A DNA stretch of 64,000 nt from an uncultured Odoribacter sp. (GCA_900541415.1 UQJP01000023.1:9563-73562), one strand, 5' to 3'. Shown: positions 1 through 9,784, counted from the first letter of the stretch. Translations and numbers: made by a program. Notes: a model not told the origin generated them from the letters alone.

Positions 1-542
1 TATTGTCCGAACAGGTAACCTATTTCCCTGCCTCCCACGCCGATGTCTCCTGCCGGAACATCTGTGTCCGGGCCGATGTGTTTGCAAAGTTCCGTCATAA
101 AACTTTGGCAGAAACGCATCACTTCATTATCCGATTTTCCTTTGGGGTTAAAATCCGCTCCTCCTTTTCCACCTCCCATCGGAAGGGTGGTCAGGGAGTT
201 TTTAAAGATTTGTTCGAATCCTAAGAATTTCAATCCGCCTAAAGTAACCGAGGGGTGGAAACGCAGGCCTCCTTTGTAAGGGCCGAGTGCGCTGTTGAAT
301 TGTACGCGGTAGCCCCGGTTGATCTGTACTTCTCCTTTGTCGTCGACCCAGGGAACACGGAAAATAATTACTCTTTCAGGTTCTACCATTTTTTCGAGGA
401 TTTTATTGGCTTTGTATTTGGGATTCGATTGGTAGGTATCCCATACGGTTTCGATAACTTCTTCTACTGCCTGATGAAATTCTGATTCACCAATTGTCCT
501 TGCCTTCAAGGCGTCCATGAATGCTGTAATTTCCGGTTTCAT
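1..542 (-). CDS. gdhA: NADP-specific glutamate dehydrogenase, N-terminal part (partial)
   Basis: This is the first 180 residues of a hexameric glutamate dehydrogenase, which interconverts 2-oxoglutarate plus ammonia and glutamate. The gene runs off the left edge, so about 60 percent of the usual 445 residues is missing. I translated it directly from the reverse strand: it starts MKPEITAFMD and contains the family blocks FRVPWVDDKGE, RGYRVQFNSALGPYKGGLRFH, GGGKGGADFNPKGKS and DTDVPAGDIGVGGREIGY. The lysines in the PYKGGLRFH and GGGKGG blocks are the substrate-binding and catalytic ones known for the family. The NADP preference is inferred from similarity to the anabolic enzymes. No neighbour on its strand is visible. 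Confidence 0.95.
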   Translation of the reverse strand, partial: MKPEITAFMDALKARTIGESEFHQAVEEVIETVWDTYQSNPKYKANKILEKMVEPERVIIFRVPWVDDKGEVQINRGYRVQFNSALGPYKGGLRFHPSVTLGGLKFLGFEQIFKNSLTTLPMGGGKGGADFNPKGKSDNEVMRFCQSFMTELCKHIGPDTDVPAGDIGVGGREIGYLFGQ

Positions 543-590
543 GATGTATGTTGTTTAGTCAAAAAATGTGCTTCAAACGTTTTCGGTTCT

Positions 591-598
591 CAAATTTA
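591..598 (-). promoter_or_regulatory. Candidate -7 element of gdhA
   Basis: The reverse strand reads TAAATTTG, a match to the Bacteroidales -7 consensus TAnnTTTG, about 50 nt upstream of the gdhA start. I found no good TTTG -33 box at the usual 19-21 nt spacing, so this is only a candidate. Confidence 0.35.
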
Positions 599-788
599 TT
601 TATTTATTTTTTATGGTAAAAGTTTTTGAAGTCAATTTTATGCTAATAAATGTCGATTTTGCTTTTGAATTGTTATTGAAAAATGGCTTTAATTGATAAT
701 CTGTAAGTTTTTCCGGGGTGAAAAATAAATAATCCGGAAACGGTTATTCCTATTGAAAACGGGTATCTTCTTTTTATTCAGAAAATAG

Positions 789-796
789 TATATTTG
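789..796 (+). promoter_or_regulatory. Candidate -7 element of the GH20 gene
   Basis: TATATTTG matches TAnnTTTG and lies 30 nt before the ATG at 826. A convincing -33 box is missing. Confidence 0.35.
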
Positions 797-825
797 AAAA
801 CAAATTATAAAATGCGTTGTTGGTT

Positions 826-2727
826 ATGAAATTATCAGGTAAGTGTTTGATAACCTTTTGGGTATCTGTATTTTTTTCTTTTAGCTTGCTGGCCGGGGAA
901 CGGCAGGTGAGTATTATTCCCGTGCCTTCCAGTGTGGTGCCGGGAGAGGGTGAATATCTATTGCGTGGTGGTAAGGTGGCCTGTGTCCCTTTTAATGATG
1001 AATTAAAGGGGATTGTCCGGTATCTGAATCATAAAATAGAACCTGCATCGGGTATTAGCTTCACTCCTGTGGCATCCGGTAAAACGCCCGTGCGTTTGGA
1101 GTTGTTGGCAGATCAGGGCTTGGGAAAGGAAGGATACAGGCTTTCCGTAGGAAAAAAAGGAATTGTGATCGTTGCGGAAGCTCCTGCCGGATTGTTTTAT
1201 GGCGTGCAGTCTTTGTTACAATTGTTGCCGCCCGAAGTGAAAAGCCGGGAGAGGGCCGGGCAGGTGGAGTGGACGGTTCCCTGTGTGGAAGTTAAAGATG
1301 TTCCCCGGTTTGGCTGGCGTGGGATGATGCTCGATGTCAGCCGTCATTATTTCAATAAAGAGGAGGTAAAGCAGTTTATCGATGAGATAGCAGAATATAA
1401 GATGAATGTGTTTCATTGGCACCTCACCGATGATCAGGGATGGCGTATTGAAATCAAATCATTGCCGGAACTGACGCGGAAAGGAGCTATGCGTGCGGAT
1501 CGGGTGGGCGACTGGTGGACCCGGGAACCTCAGCAACCCGGAGAACCTACTACTTACGGTGGTTTTTACACTCAGGAGGATATTCGGGAAGTGGTTGAAT
1601 ATGCCCGTGAACGCTACATCACGATTATGCCCGAAATCGATGTGCCCGGTCACAGCCTGGCTTTTTTGGTGGCCTATCCGGAATTGGCTTGTTTTAAAGC
1701 TCCGGAATATATTAACGTGGGAAACAAATTTTATGGTATAGATGAAAATAGCCTTTGTGCCGGAAATGATAAGACGTTCGAATATCTGGAAAAAGTGTTT
1801 TCGGAAGTGGCGGCTCTTTTCCCTTCGCCTTATATTCATGTGGGGGGAGACGAGTGTTTTAAAGGGTTTTGGATGAAGTGCCCGAAATGCCGGGAGCGGA
1901 TGAAACAGGAAGGATTGAAGGATGTGCATGAATTGCAAAGTTATTTTATCCGCCGGATGGAAAAGATTTTAAAGGCAAAAGGAAAGCGTCTGGTGGGTTG
2001 GGATGAAATCCATGACGGAGGATTGGCGCCGGAAGCCAATGTCATGTCGTGGCGGGGAACGCAGGGTGGTATTCAGGCGGCACAGCAGGGACATCATGTA
2101 ATTATGACTCCGAATAACCATTGCTATTTGGATTTGTATCAGGGAGAACCCACCGTTGAGCCTGCCACCTATTCTATGTGCCGTTTGAGTGATTCGTATG
2201 CGTTCCGCCCTGTTCCTCAGGGAGTGGATTCCACGTTTATTTTGGGAGGACAGGGGAATTTGTGGGCAGAGTCGATCCCCACTTTCCGTCATGTGGAATA
2301 TATGGCATGGCCCAGAGGCTGGGCATTGGCCGAGGTGTTGTGGTCGCCTGAAAAGTCCCGGAACTGGAACGATTTTATCCGGCGGGTAGAGGACCATTTC
2401 GGACGGGCGGACAATGCTGGGATTAATTATGCCCGCAGTATGTATAATGCTATTATTACCCCTTACCGGAATGGAGCCGGGGAAGTGGAGATCGAACTTA
2501 CGACCGAACTCGACGGTTTGGATATTTACTATACTTTCGATAATACAAATGTCGACACTTTTTCAGCAAAATATGTGCGTCCACTGTCGATTCCCCGGAA
2601 TGCTACCCGGCTTATCGTCCGGACTTTCCGTGAAGGGAAACCTGTCGGGCAGCAAATTGCCATCGAGGCAAAGGAATTGGTGAAGCGTGCCGGAAATAAA
2701 AAACGGGTGGTTGGTAATCTGGATTAA
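826..2727 (+). CDS. Secreted GH20 beta-N-acetylhexosaminidase
   Basis: This glycoside hydrolase family 20 exo-enzyme of about 633 residues releases terminal GlcNAc/GalNAc from glycans by substrate-assisted catalysis. The start at 826 (MKLSGKCL) gives a clear signal peptide of about 23 residues ending near LLAG; the TTG codons just upstream would only add residues before it. A GH20 N-terminal domain (about 25-155) is followed by the TIM barrel. The catalytic Asp-Glu pair is in HVGGDECF, at D342-E343. FHWHLTDDQGWR and the tryptophan-rich WRGTQGG and GNLWAE blocks line the sugar pocket in this family. The C-terminus carries a short chitobiase-type C-terminal domain (YYTFDNTNVD). Host mucin or N-glycan foraging is a likely role, inferred. 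Its stop overlaps the convergent dprA stop by 4 bp. Confidence 0.93.
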   Translation: MKLSGKCLITFWVSVFFSFSLLAGERQVSIIPVPSSVVPGEGEYLLRGGKVACVPFNDELKGIVRYLNHKIEPASGISFTPVASGKTPVRLELLADQGLGKEGYRLSVGKKGIVIVAEAPAGLFYGVQSLLQLLPPEVKSRERAGQVEWTVPCVEVKDVPRFGWRGMMLDVSRHYFNKEEVKQFIDEIAEYKMNVFHWHLTDDQGWRIEIKSLPELTRKGAMRADRVGDWWTREPQQPGEPTTYGGFYTQEDIREVVEYARERYITIMPEIDVPGHSLAFLVAYPELACFKAPEYINVGNKFYGIDENSLCAGNDKTFEYLEKVFSEVAALFPSPYIHVGGDECFKGFWMKCPKCRERMKQEGLKDVHELQSYFIRRMEKILKAKGKRLVGWDEIHDGGLAPEANVMSWRGTQGGIQAAQQGHHVIMTPNNHCYLDLYQGEPTVEPATYSMCRLSDSYAFRPVPQGVDSTFILGGQGNLWAESIPTFRHVEYMAWPRGWALAEVLWSPEKSRNWNDFIRRVEDHFGRADNAGINYARSMYNAIITPYRNGAGEVEIELTTELDGLDIYYTFDNTNVDTFSAKYVRPLSIPRNATRLIVRTFREGKPVGQQIAIEAKELVKRAGNKKRVVGNLD

Positions 2728-3839
2728 CCGACGGTATAGTTTTTGCCCGGTAAGGCTATGATCTTTCCTTCCAATTCCAGTTTTAGAAATAAGGCGGACA
2801 GTTCATTTACGGGGATGTGGGTGGTGACGGCTATTTTATCGATGTGCATATTTCCTTTGTCGGCAAGTAGCTTGAGCACCACTGTTTCGTTGTCGTCCGG
2901 ACTGAAGAGGTCGAGTGTGGTTTGCCGGGGAGTGCCGGGAAATTGGCTTAATCCCAGAATGTTTGCTATATCTGTGGTGTTTTCGACCAGGGCCGCTACA
3001 TTTTCTTTAATCAGGCGATTGCATCCTGCGGACCATTTGTCGTCCGGCCGTCCGGGAATTGCCATGACATCCCGGTTATAGGAAAGGGCGAGCCGGGCAG
3101 TTGTCATTGCTCCTCCTTTTTCTGCCGATTCCGCTACCAGAGTGGCCTGGCTCATGCCTGCGATGATCCGGTTGCGCTGCAGGAAATTGGTCGGTAGCAC
3201 TTTAGCGTTGCAAGGAAATTCGGAAATCAATGCTCCTCCCGCTTCCAGAATCCTTTCTGCCAGTTTTTTATGTGATGCGGGATAGATCATGTGCAGGCCA
3301 TGTCCCAATACGGCGTATGTTTTCAGGTTATTGGCCAGGCTGGCACGGTGCGCAGCCGCATCGATGCCGAAAGCCAATCCGCTGACTATGGCGGGGCGGT
3401 GTCCTGACCGGGAAAGTTCTGTCAGGATCGTTTCCACTTTTGCCTGGCAGCGGGGTGTGGCATGACGGGTGCCTACAACGGCGAGGCGGACGGGAAAGGC
3501 GTTGATGTCCAGTATCCCTTTGTAGAAGAACACCAGGGGAGCATCTTCGCAATGTGCCAGCAGTTCGGGGTAATCCGCCTGACCGATAGAACAGATGTGT
3601 ATGCCGTGTTTGTCCATGTCTTCTAATTCTTGTCCGGCCTTTTCAAGTGCGAGGTTACGGTTGAGGGTGTAGGTGGATATATGGGCTGTCCGGCAAAGGC
3701 TTTCCAGGGCTGCCGGGCTTTCTTTGAAAAAGCCTTCGATTCCTCCGCATTGTTCAAACAGCGGCAGAGAGGACTGTGTGTTGAATTTAGGTAGCATTGT
3801 CACGGCAACCTGGGTTAGGATAGAACTTTCCGGTGTCAT
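2724..3839 (-). CDS. dprA: DNA-processing protein DprA
   Basis: DprA binds incoming single-stranded DNA and loads RecA. The 371-residue protein has an N-terminal helical/SAM-like part (about 1-75), the Rossmann-like DprA core (about 105-300: VVGTRHATPR, IVSGLAFGIDAAAHR, AVLGHGLHMIYPASHK, ALISEFP, QRNRIIAGMS, VMAIPGRPDD) and a C-terminal winged-helix domain (about 310-371) matching DprA_WH. All core motifs are intact. The start gives MTPESSILTQ. It is a single gene facing the GH20 gene, with a 4-bp overlap of stop codons. Confidence 0.95.
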   Translation of the reverse strand: MTPESSILTQVAVTMLPKFNTQSSLPLFEQCGGIEGFFKESPAALESLCRTAHISTYTLNRNLALEKAGQELEDMDKHGIHICSIGQADYPELLAHCEDAPLVFFYKGILDINAFPVRLAVVGTRHATPRCQAKVETILTELSRSGHRPAIVSGLAFGIDAAAHRASLANNLKTYAVLGHGLHMIYPASHKKLAERILEAGGALISEFPCNAKVLPTNFLQRNRIIAGMSQATLVAESAEKGGAMTTARLALSYNRDVMAIPGRPDDKWSAGCNRLIKENVAALVENTTDIANILGLSQFPGTPRQTTLDLFSPDDNETVVLKLLADKGNMHIDKIAVTTHIPVNELSALFLKLELEGKIIALPGKNYTVG

Positions 3840-4008
3840 ATTACGGTTGTTTGGGGATGAGGAATTAGCGAATTTAATAAATTTTTATTAACTATAAAAT
3901 AGTTTAAAAAGAAAATATATTTAACTATATAGCGATGACGTGGAATTATAAATGAAAGATGAGGAATACTTTTTGTTGTCTACTTTTTAAAATTTGCTAT
4001 TAACTAAT

Positions 4009-4016
4009 TACTTTTG
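4009..4016 (+). promoter_or_regulatory. Candidate -7 element of aroB
   Basis: TACTTTTG matches TAnnTTTG and sits 16 nt before the aroB ATG at 4033. The -33 region shows no clean TTTG at the ideal spacing. Confidence 0.4.
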
Positions 4017-4032
4017 TCATAAACTTCTACTT

Positions 4033-5070
4033 ATGAAAAATATAGTTTTTACCCATGAAGCGGGGCGTGTTCTCCGGGAGAGTCTTCAAACCACGGCTCC
4101 CGACGGAGTGTTTGTTTTAGTGGACGATACGACATGGGAATACTGCCTTGATTTCTTTCAGGACTGCGGGTTTCAGGATTCCCATATTATTTCTGTTCCA
4201 TCGGGGGAACATCATAAATCATTGGAAAGTGTTGCGCAAATCTGGTCGGTATTGAGCCGGCAAGGGGCTAAACGTAATTCCGTGTTGGTGAATATCGGTG
4301 GCGGACTGATAACGGATATTGGTGGTTTTGCCGCTTCGTGTTTTAAGCGGGGAATCCGGTGTATCAATATTCCTACCACGTTGTTGGCGCAGGTGGATGC
4401 GTCGGTGGGGGGTAAAACGGGGATTAATTTCAATGGATTGAAAAATGAAATCGGAACTTTTTCCATACCGGAATTGGTGATTATCGATAACAGTTTCCTA
4501 AAAACTTTGCCGCAAAGGCAGGTGTTGTCAGGATATGCCGAAATGTTGAAACATGCCCTGCTGGCGGGAGAAGAGCCGCTTGCAGAGGTGATGGATGCCG
4601 ATTTGGGACAGGCGGGCGAATCGGGTTTTCTGGAATTGATCCGTAAATCGGTGGCTGTGAAAGCGGCGGTTGTTGAGGCCGACCCGAAAGAAAAAGGAAT
4701 CCGGAAAGCCCTGAATTTCGGGCACACCATCGGGCATGCCATCGAAAGTGTGGCCATTGAACAGGATGTGGAGATATACCACGGCGATGCTGTGGCTTAC
4801 GGAATGGTGGTGGAATTATACCTTTCGATGAAAAAGCTGGGATTCGGGCAGAAGCATTATGAAGCTGTGCGCAGATTAGTGAAGGAAAGATTTCCCCAAT
4901 ACCGTCCGGTGGCCGATCCGGAGGAATTGTACCGCCTGATGTTGCATGATAAGAAAAACGAGCAAAATGGAGTGAATTTCACGTTATTGCGTTGTCCCGG
5001 TGAGTTTGAGATCGATAATTATTGTAGTAAGGAAGAGATTGTGGACGCTTTGGAACAGCTGACCGTTTGA
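4033..5070 (+). CDS. aroB: 3-dehydroquinate synthase
   Basis: This is the second enzyme of the shikimate pathway, converting DAHP to 3-dehydroquinate using NAD and a divalent metal. It is about 345 residues long, a normal size. I chose the ATG at 4033 (MKNIVFTHEA) over an in-frame TTG 39 bp upstream, because family alignments begin at the KNIVF strand. Visible motifs: the NAD-binding GGGLITDIGGFAASCFKRGI, the IPTTLLAQVDASVGGKTGIN block with active-site lysine and aspartate, SGYAEMLKHALL, and the metal-binding NFGHTIGHAIE histidines. aroA follows 30 bp downstream, so the two are probably cotranscribed. Confidence 0.96.
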   Translation: MKNIVFTHEAGRVLRESLQTTAPDGVFVLVDDTTWEYCLDFFQDCGFQDSHIISVPSGEHHKSLESVAQIWSVLSRQGAKRNSVLVNIGGGLITDIGGFAASCFKRGIRCINIPTTLLAQVDASVGGKTGINFNGLKNEIGTFSIPELVIIDNSFLKTLPQRQVLSGYAEMLKHALLAGEEPLAEVMDADLGQAGESGFLELIRKSVAVKAAVVEADPKEKGIRKALNFGHTIGHAIESVAIEQDVEIYHGDAVAYGMVVELYLSMKKLGFGQKHYEAVRRLVKERFPQYRPVADPEELYRLMLHDKKNEQNGVNFTLLRCPGEFEIDNYCSKEEIVDALEQLTV

Positions 5071-5100
5071 CGCTGGTTTACCCCTGCAAAGTTTGAATAA

Positions 5101-6318
5101 ATGAATATAACCTTGAATTTCAGGAATACGGTTTTGGATGGCGAAGTGCAACTTCCGGCTTCCAAAAGCATTTCCAATCGCGTGCTGATTATCAATGCGC
5201 TTTCCGATAGCGAACTGCCCGTGGAAAATCTGGCCGATTGCGATGATACGAATTCTATGCTCCGGGTGTTGAATTCTGACGATAGTCATTTCAATATCGG
5301 GCATGCGGGTACGGCTATGCGTTTCCTGACCGCCTTTTTATCGCGGATTGTGGGATGCTGGGAAATTACCGGGTCGGAACGGATGCAGCAACGGCCGATA
5401 AGTGTTTTGGTGGATGCTTTGAATCGGTTGGGGGCGCGTATCGAATATATCGGGAAACCGGGATGTCCTCCCCTGCGGATACAGGGGTCGTTGCTGATGG
5501 GGGGAGAGATCGAGATGCCGGCCTCGGTCAGCAGCCAGTATGTTTCGGCTTTGATGATGATCGCTCCCTATATGGCAAACGGCTTGAAGATTAAATTGGT
5601 GGGAAAGATTGTATCGCGTACTTATATTGAAATGACCCGTCATATCATGGAGGACTTCGGTGCGAAGGTCGCTTTCCGGGAATCGGAAATCAGGGTGGAG
5701 CCTTGCGCTTATACCCCGGTGGCTTTCCGGGTGGAATCGGATTGGAGCGCAGCTTCTTATTTCTATGAATTGCTTGCTATTTCCGGGCAGGGCGAGATCC
5801 GGATGCCCGGATTGTTGCAGCATAGCACACAGGGGGATTCCGGGCAGGTAGGTGTGTGGGAAAAATTGGGAGTTTCTACCCGTTTTGAAAATGGCGGGGT
5901 ATTGATTTCTGCGGGGAAACCGACTGTTTCCCGGTTGGAATACGATTTTGTGGAGATGCCCGATCTTGTACAGTCGTTTGCTGTGGCCTGCTGCGTGATG
6001 GGCGTACCTTTCCGTTTTACAGGGGTGGAAACTTTGCGGATTAAGGAAACAGACCGTTTGCAGGCTTTGGTCGACGAACTGGGAAAATTGGGATATGTCC
6101 TGAAAGCCGAAGGCGATAATGTTTTGAGTTGGGACGGAGCCCGTAAACAGGCGGATAAGCCGGAAATTGCCACTTATCACGATCACCGTATGGCTATGGC
6201 ATTCGCCCCTGCTGCCCTGAAACATCCGGATATGATTATCGTAGATAAAGAAGTTGTTACCAAATCTTTTCCAAAATATTGGGATGAATTACAAAAATTC
6301 TGTGGCGAACAGGATTAA
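5101..6318 (+). CDS. aroA: 3-phosphoshikimate 1-carboxyvinyltransferase (EPSP synthase)
   Basis: This enzyme adds enolpyruvate from PEP to shikimate-3-phosphate. At 405 residues it is a little shorter than the common 425-445, as is usual in Bacteroidetes. The N-terminal lysine block LPASKSISNRVLI, the GHAGTAMRFLTAFL block (family NxGT; here GHAGTA), the QQRPI arginine motif, SSQYVSALMM, RIKETDRLQAL and the C-terminal DHRMAMAFA are all present. It follows aroB by 30 bp. The aroB-aroA pairing without other shikimate genes is worth noting but not unusual. Confidence 0.95.
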   Translation: MNITLNFRNTVLDGEVQLPASKSISNRVLIINALSDSELPVENLADCDDTNSMLRVLNSDDSHFNIGHAGTAMRFLTAFLSRIVGCWEITGSERMQQRPISVLVDALNRLGARIEYIGKPGCPPLRIQGSLLMGGEIEMPASVSSQYVSALMMIAPYMANGLKIKLVGKIVSRTYIEMTRHIMEDFGAKVAFRESEIRVEPCAYTPVAFRVESDWSAASYFYELLAISGQGEIRMPGLLQHSTQGDSGQVGVWEKLGVSTRFENGGVLISAGKPTVSRLEYDFVEMPDLVQSFAVACCVMGVPFRFTGVETLRIKETDRLQALVDELGKLGYVLKAEGDNVLSWDGARKQADKPEIATYHDHRMAMAFAPAALKHPDMIIVDKEVVTKSFPKYWDELQKFCGEQD

Positions 6319-6379
6319 AAATGTTGCCGGATGCCCGCACGGATTCGCGGGTAATTTATAAATCGACACATGAAATAAT

Positions 6380-7975
6380 ATGTTTGAAGGTCTTTTACAA
6401 TCCTCTTATTTTGCTTTATTCCTGATCGTAGCCCTGGGATTTATCGTAGGCCGGATTAATTTTAAGGGCATTTCCTTAGATGTTTCCGCCGTGATATTCA
6501 TTGCTTTGCTGTTCGGGCATTTTGGCGTGATCATTCCCAAAGAGTTAGGGAATTTCGGATTGGTCTTGTTTATTTTTACCATTGGTATACAGGCCGGGCC
6601 GGGTTTTTTCGATTCGTTTCGTTCCAAAGGGAAAACGTTAATCCTGATTACTTTGCTGATCGTGGGGTCGGCAAGTGTGACCGGGGTGTTGTTCAAATAT
6701 TTGCTGGGTATCGATACGCCCGATATTGTGGGGCTGATTGCCGGGGCTTTGACCAGTACGCCCGGTTTGGCCGCCGCTATCGATGCCACCGGATCGTCGG
6801 CGGCTTCCATTGCTTACGGTATCGCTTATCCCTTTGGGGTGATCGGAGTGATTCTTTTTGTGAAATTATTACCTAAGATATTAGGAATAGATTTGCAGGC
6901 CGAAGAAAAAAGGCTGGAAAATCAGCATAAGGAGAAACATCCGGGCTTGAAAACGGCGACATTCCGTATTTCCAATACCAATATTTTCGGAAAAACTTTA
7001 GTTCAATTGCAGGTGCGTACGATGACCGGGGCTGTGATTTCCCGCATCCAGCATGAAGGAGTGACCGGAATGCCTTCTTCTTCCACCGTCTTGTGTGAGG
7101 GCGATCTTGTGAAAGCCGTTGGAAACGATGCTGCGCTGGAGCAATTGGGATTACTGGTGGGAGAACGGGTGGCTGTCGATCTGCCTTTGGCCCAATCTTA
7201 TGAGTTGCGTTTATTGCTGCTGACCAATAGAGAGGTGATCGGTAAGAGTTTGGGTGACCTGAATTTTCAGGGGAATTTCAATTGCACGGTGACCCGTATC
7301 CGCCGAAGTGGTATCGATTTATCGCCTGAACCGGATTTGGTGTTGAAATTCGGGGATAAATTGACCGTAGTGGGGCATCAGGACAGTATTAAAGAATTGT
7401 CCGCTTTGCTGGGGAATGACGAAAAACGGTTGTCGGATACCGATTTCTTTCCCATTGCCATGGGGATTGTGTTGGGGGTAATTTTCGGAAAGATCAATAT
7501 TTCTTTTTCCGATAGTTTTTCTTTCTCGCCGGGGCTTACCGGAGGGGTGTTGATTGTGGCGTTGGTGCTTAGCGCGATAGGAAAAACTGGACCTATCATC
7601 TGGTCGATGTCCGGCTCTGCCAATCAGTTGCTGCGCCAGTTGGGATTGTTGCTGTTTCTGGCAGAAGTGGGTACGTCTGCGGGAGGAAATTTAGCCTCGA
7701 CTTTTCAGGAAAGCGGATGGACACTTTTCGGGGTGGGTTTCGCTATCACTTTAGTGCCGATGATTATAGCCGTTTTGGTGGGGTATCTGGTTTTTAAGAT
7801 TAATATTTTTGATTTGATGGGAACGATCACCGGGGGTATGACCAGTACGCCGGGACTGGCGGCGGCTGATTCTATGACGAGAAGTGGCGCGCCCAGTGTT
7901 GCCTATGCCACCGTTTACCCGATTGCTATGGTTTTCCTGATCGTGTTTATCCAGCTTATCGCTACTTTGGTATAG
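6380..7975 (+). CDS. AspT/YidE-family (AAE) membrane antiporter with RCK-type regulatory domains
   Basis: The protein has 531 residues and about 10 membrane helices. It is built as two homologous halves around a central soluble region. Each half carries the family motif: GALTSTPGLAAAIDAT in the first and GGMTSTPGLAAADSMT in the second, each followed by a helix with SxAYxxxYP. The centre (about 195-345) looks like two TrkA-C/RCK_C domains (for example LCEGDLVKAVGNDAALEQLG and KFGDKLTVVGHQD). Members are aspartate:alanine or dicarboxylate exchangers, but most, including YidE, have no proven substrate, so I do not assign one. It lies 61 bp after aroA and 2 bp before tadA, suggesting one operon. 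Confidence 0.88.
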   Translation: MFEGLLQSSYFALFLIVALGFIVGRINFKGISLDVSAVIFIALLFGHFGVIIPKELGNFGLVLFIFTIGIQAGPGFFDSFRSKGKTLILITLLIVGSASVTGVLFKYLLGIDTPDIVGLIAGALTSTPGLAAAIDATGSSAASIAYGIAYPFGVIGVILFVKLLPKILGIDLQAEEKRLENQHKEKHPGLKTATFRISNTNIFGKTLVQLQVRTMTGAVISRIQHEGVTGMPSSSTVLCEGDLVKAVGNDAALEQLGLLVGERVAVDLPLAQSYELRLLLLTNREVIGKSLGDLNFQGNFNCTVTRIRRSGIDLSPEPDLVLKFGDKLTVVGHQDSIKELSALLGNDEKRLSDTDFFPIAMGIVLGVIFGKINISFSDSFSFSPGLTGGVLIVALVLSAIGKTGPIIWSMSGSANQLLRQLGLLLFLAEVGTSAGGNLASTFQESGWTLFGVGFAITLVPMIIAVLVGYLVFKINIFDLMGTITGGMTSTPGLAAADSMTRSGAPSVAYATVYPIAMVFLIVFIQLIATLV

Positions 7976-7977
7976 TT

Positions 7978-8418
7978 ATGGAAATGTCCCACGAAACTTA
8001 TATGCGTAAGGCACTCGAAGAAGCACGCCGGGCAGAGGAGGAAGGAGAAATCCCCGTGGGGGCTATTGTGGTGTGCCGGGGACGGGTGATTGCCCGGGCA
8101 CATAATGAAACGGAAAAATTGAACGATGTTACGGCTCATGCCGAGATGCTGGCCGTGACGTGTGCAACTGCCGCTTTAGGCGGGAAATACCTGAACGAAT
8201 GTACGCTGTATGTGACAATGGAGCCTTGCGTGATGTGTGCCGGAGCTTTGGCGTGGGCGCAGTTGGGGGAATTGGTTTATGGGGCTTCCGATCCTCACCG
8301 GGGGTATAGCCGTTTAATCCCGCCTGTATTGCATCCCCGTACGAAAATCGTGTCGGGAGTATTGGAGGAAGAATGCGGCTCTTTGGTGAAAGATTTTTTT
8401 CAAAGAAGGAGGAAATAA
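7978..8418 (+). CDS. tadA: tRNA-specific adenosine deaminase TadA
   Basis: TadA deaminates A34 to inosine in tRNA-Arg(ACG). The 146-residue protein shows the zinc and catalytic motifs: HAEM with H54 and the proton-shuttling E56, and PCVMC with C84 and C87. VGAIVVCRGRVIARAHNETE is the substrate-side block typical of TadA. The start could be the ATG at 7978 or the one at 7984 (MSHETYM). The gene begins 2 bp after the antiporter stop, implying translational coupling. ComE- or guanine-deaminase-type relatives are less likely, given the length and the C-terminal DFFQRRRK. Confidence 0.94.
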   Translation: MEMSHETYMRKALEEARRAEEEGEIPVGAIVVCRGRVIARAHNETEKLNDVTAHAEMLAVTCATAALGGKYLNECTLYVTMEPCVMCAGALAWAQLGELVYGASDPHRGYSRLIPPVLHPRTKIVSGVLEEECGSLVKDFFQRRRK

Positions 8419-8590
8419 TCCGTTCCCTTTTGGATTGAAGAAAATCCCGGCTGGCTGTGAACGGGCTATTCTCAATCGTTTGAGTATATTATTGTTTGTG
8501 TTGCCGCCCAAAATATTTGGGGGTGATTTATTTAATTCATAACTTTATCATCAAATTTTGATAAAAGCGTATAATATAAAAAAAATCCTT

Positions 8591-9784
8591 ATGCAGACAA
8601 TTGAAAATTACAATTTCAAAGGAAAAAAAGCTTTAATCCGTGTGGATTTTAATGTGCCTTTGAACGATAAATTTGAAATTACCGACGATACTCGTATGCG
8701 GGCGGCTGTTCCTACCATTAAAAAGGTATTGGCCGGAGGTGGTTCCGTGATTTTGATGTCACATCTGGGACGTCCGAAAAGTGGTCCCGAAGATAAATTT
8801 TCTTTGAAACACATCCAGAAACATCTGGAAAAGCTGTTGGGTACTCCGGTGAAATTTGCTGATGACTGTATCGGCGAAAGCGCAAAAAAAGAGGCTGCTG
8901 CATTAAAACCGGGTGAAGTGCTTTTGCTTGAAAACCTCCGCTTCTATAAAGAAGAAGAAAAAGGTGACGAAGCATTTGCCGGTAAGTTAGCTCAATTGGG
9001 TGACGTATGGATTAACGATGCTTTCGGTACAGCCCACCGGGCACACGCTTCTACGGCTGTGATCGCTAAATTCTTCCCTAACGATAAGCTGTTTGGCTAT
9101 GTTATGCAGGGAGAGCTGGATAGCGTGGATAAAGTGATGAAAAACCCGGAACGTCCGTTTACGGCAATCATGGGTGGATCGAAAGTTTCTTCTAAGATCG
9201 ATATTATCATGAACCTGATGGATAAGGTGGATAACCTGATTCTGGGCGGTGGTATGACTTATACTTTCAAAAAAGCTTTGGGCGGACACGTGGGTAGTTC
9301 TATCTGCGAGGAAGACAAACTTGACCTGGCTCTGGATATTATGAAAACCGCTAAAGAAAAAGGCGTGAATTTGGTATTGTCCGATCAGGCTGTTATCGGA
9401 GATGCGTTCAGCAATGACGCAAACACGAAACTTTGCGACCCGATGAATATTCCTGACGGTTGGGAAGGTATGGATATAGGCCCTGCAACCCGTGAAAGAT
9501 TTGCAGAGATCATCGAGGCTTCAAAAACAATCCTTTGGAACGGTCCGGTGGGTGTTTTCGAAATGCCTAAGTTTGCAGAAGGAACAAAAGCTATTGCCGA
9601 TGCTATCGTAAAAGCAACTGAAAAGGGTGCTTTCTCATTGATCGGTGGTGGTGATTCGGTGGCTGCTATCAATCAGTTCGGTTTAGCTGACAAGGTTAGC
9701 TATGTTTCAACCGGTGGCGGTGCATTGTTGGAATACATCGAAGGAAAAGAACTTCCGGGTATCACTGCTATTAGAGGAAAATAG
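8591..9784 (+). CDS. pgk: Phosphoglycerate kinase
   Basis: This glycolytic enzyme transfers phosphate between 1,3-bisphosphoglycerate and ADP. The start at 8591 (MQTIENYNFK) gives 397 residues, the standard length; an earlier in-frame ATG would add 11 residues not seen in the family. N-terminal motifs are RVDFNVPL and SHLGRPKSG; the hinge and C-terminal nucleotide side show GGSKVSSKI, NGPVGVFEM and GGGDSVAA. It is codon-biased like a highly expressed gene and stands alone, with a strong terminator at 9811. Confidence 0.97.
   Translation: MQTIENYNFKGKKALIRVDFNVPLNDKFEITDDTRMRAAVPTIKKVLAGGGSVILMSHLGRPKSGPEDKFSLKHIQKHLEKLLGTPVKFADDCIGESAKKEAAALKPGEVLLLENLRFYKEEEKGDEAFAGKLAQLGDVWINDAFGTAHRAHASTAVIAKFFPNDKLFGYVMQGELDSVDKVMKNPERPFTAIMGGSKVSSKIDIIMNLMDKVDNLILGGGMTYTFKKALGGHVGSSICEEDKLDLALDIMKTAKEKGVNLVLSDQAVIGDAFSNDANTKLCDPMNIPDGWEGMDIGPATRERFAEIIEASKTILWNGPVGVFEMPKFAEGTKAIADAIVKATEKGAFSLIGGGDSVAAINQFGLADKVSYVSTGGGALLEYIEGKELPGITAIRGK

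Noticed and set aside
5338..6225. Long open frame antisense to aroA (295 codons)
   Set aside because: It is fully inside a well-supported gene, its product is rich in His/Pro/Arg without any domain, and no promoter or homologous pattern supports it.
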